Of a DNA stretch of 21,499 nucleotides, positions 21,295-21,499 are shown piece after piece; position 1 is the first letter of the stretch; every line of letters starts with the position of its first letter. The notes beneath the pieces were generated by a model. That model saw only the letters and a program-made list of their open reading frames with translations. It was not told the origin of the DNA and ran no database searches. This DNA comes from DAOTVY01 sp041082245 (lineage in GTDB: Bacteria; Chloroflexota; Chloroflexia; DTKN01), in contig JBDOIE010000244.1 of assembly GCA_041082245.1 (NCBI GenBank), forward strand, positions 1 to 21,499, read 5' to 3'. The position numbers were made by a program, and so were the translations under genes.

Positions 21295-21499
21295 TGTCTA
21301 CCTCCTCATTGTCTCAGATGCGTAGGAATGCTTCACTATGGAAGGCAACTGTCTCCCGGTTACAGGCGAGCATGCCACCTTTTTATATTCTACCAACGCC
21401 GACGGTGCCACACCATCGCTTTGCCTGCTTGCGCCAAGAGATCGTTACCACTTTATTCTGCACATCTTAAAGTTAGCCGGTCTCCCTCTGGTAGAATAT
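21295..21499. other. Upstream region of the HEAT lipoprotein gene with an 11-bp inverted repeat
   Basis: ATATTCTACCA (21385-21395) and TGGTAGAATAT (21489-21499) are perfect inverted repeats running into the window edge. Each contains a TAGAAT -10-like box, the first read on the minus strand and the second on the plus strand. No good -35 box is seen for the minus-strand one. The promoter of the lipoprotein gene is therefore uncertain. Confidence 0.4.

Noticed and set aside
1..21499. CRISPR array, tRNA, rRNA or prophage genes
   Set aside because: No regularly spaced repeats, no cloverleaf or rRNA-like stretch and no phage or transposase gene were seen on either strand.

Overview
The window is high-GC bacterial DNA (roughly two thirds G+C by eye, falling to about half at the right end). 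The best taxonomic hint is a 1668-residue membrane protein whose C-terminal half looks like the chlor_Arch_YYY/DUF2298 family, typical of Chloroflexota and some archaea. A cysteine-type CcmE, a multi-membrane-pass PBP2-like protein and a secreted Kelch/CARDB protein ending in a FLPLV motif fit the same picture. A member of the Chloroflexota, perhaps a thermophilic Anaerolineae/Thermoflexia lineage, is the most likely source; this is inference, since no rRNA or other marker gene is present.

Layout, left to right. (1) The first 22 codons of a myo-inositol-1-phosphate synthase gene on the minus strand, with its promoter. (2) A 570-bp non-coding stretch (144-713) holding a decayed copy of a mobile repeat and a run of hairpins. 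(3) A lone glcF-type iron-sulfur gene (minus). Its promoter stands back to back with that of a three-gene plus-strand operon: zinc-ribbon membrane protein, histidine phosphatase, unknown protein. (4) A 9.9-kb minus-strand operon read right to left: ccmE, ccmF, giant glycosyltransferase/YYY protein, class B penicillin-binding protein. Its last stop codon interlocks with that of the plus-strand operon in one CTAG. (5) A divergent promoter region (13745-14016) split by a 125-bp MITE-like element with 14-bp terminal inverted repeats and 8-bp target duplications, next to a 37-bp duplication of the ccmE start region. (6) An AnsA/ReAV-type L-asparaginase (plus). (7) A coiled-coil membrane protein and a GT4 glycosyltransferase (minus). 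(8) A NUDIX hydrolase (plus). (9) A Kelch/CARDB surface protein (minus). (10) A lower-GC HEAT-repeat lipoprotein (minus).

Functionally the window is mostly cell envelope. CcmE and CcmF deliver and ligate haem during cytochrome c maturation outside the membrane. They share a transcription unit with a membrane glycosyltransferase and a peptidoglycan transpeptidase. The GT4 pair, the Kelch/CARDB protein and the lipoprotein also act at the cell surface. The asparaginase, the NUDIX enzyme, the phosphatase and GlcF are soluble metabolic functions. Promoters are sigma-A-like (TTGNNN, 16-17 bp, TANNNT). Shine-Dalgarno sites are strong and decide several GTG or TTG starts. Convergent genes meet with a 5-bp gap or overlap, and I see no clear intrinsic terminator.

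The most interesting signals are the MITE that pulled apart two divergent promoters, the duplicated ccmE initiation region that creates a 25-codon leader ORF overlapping ccmE by ATGA, and the CxxxY-type CcmE.
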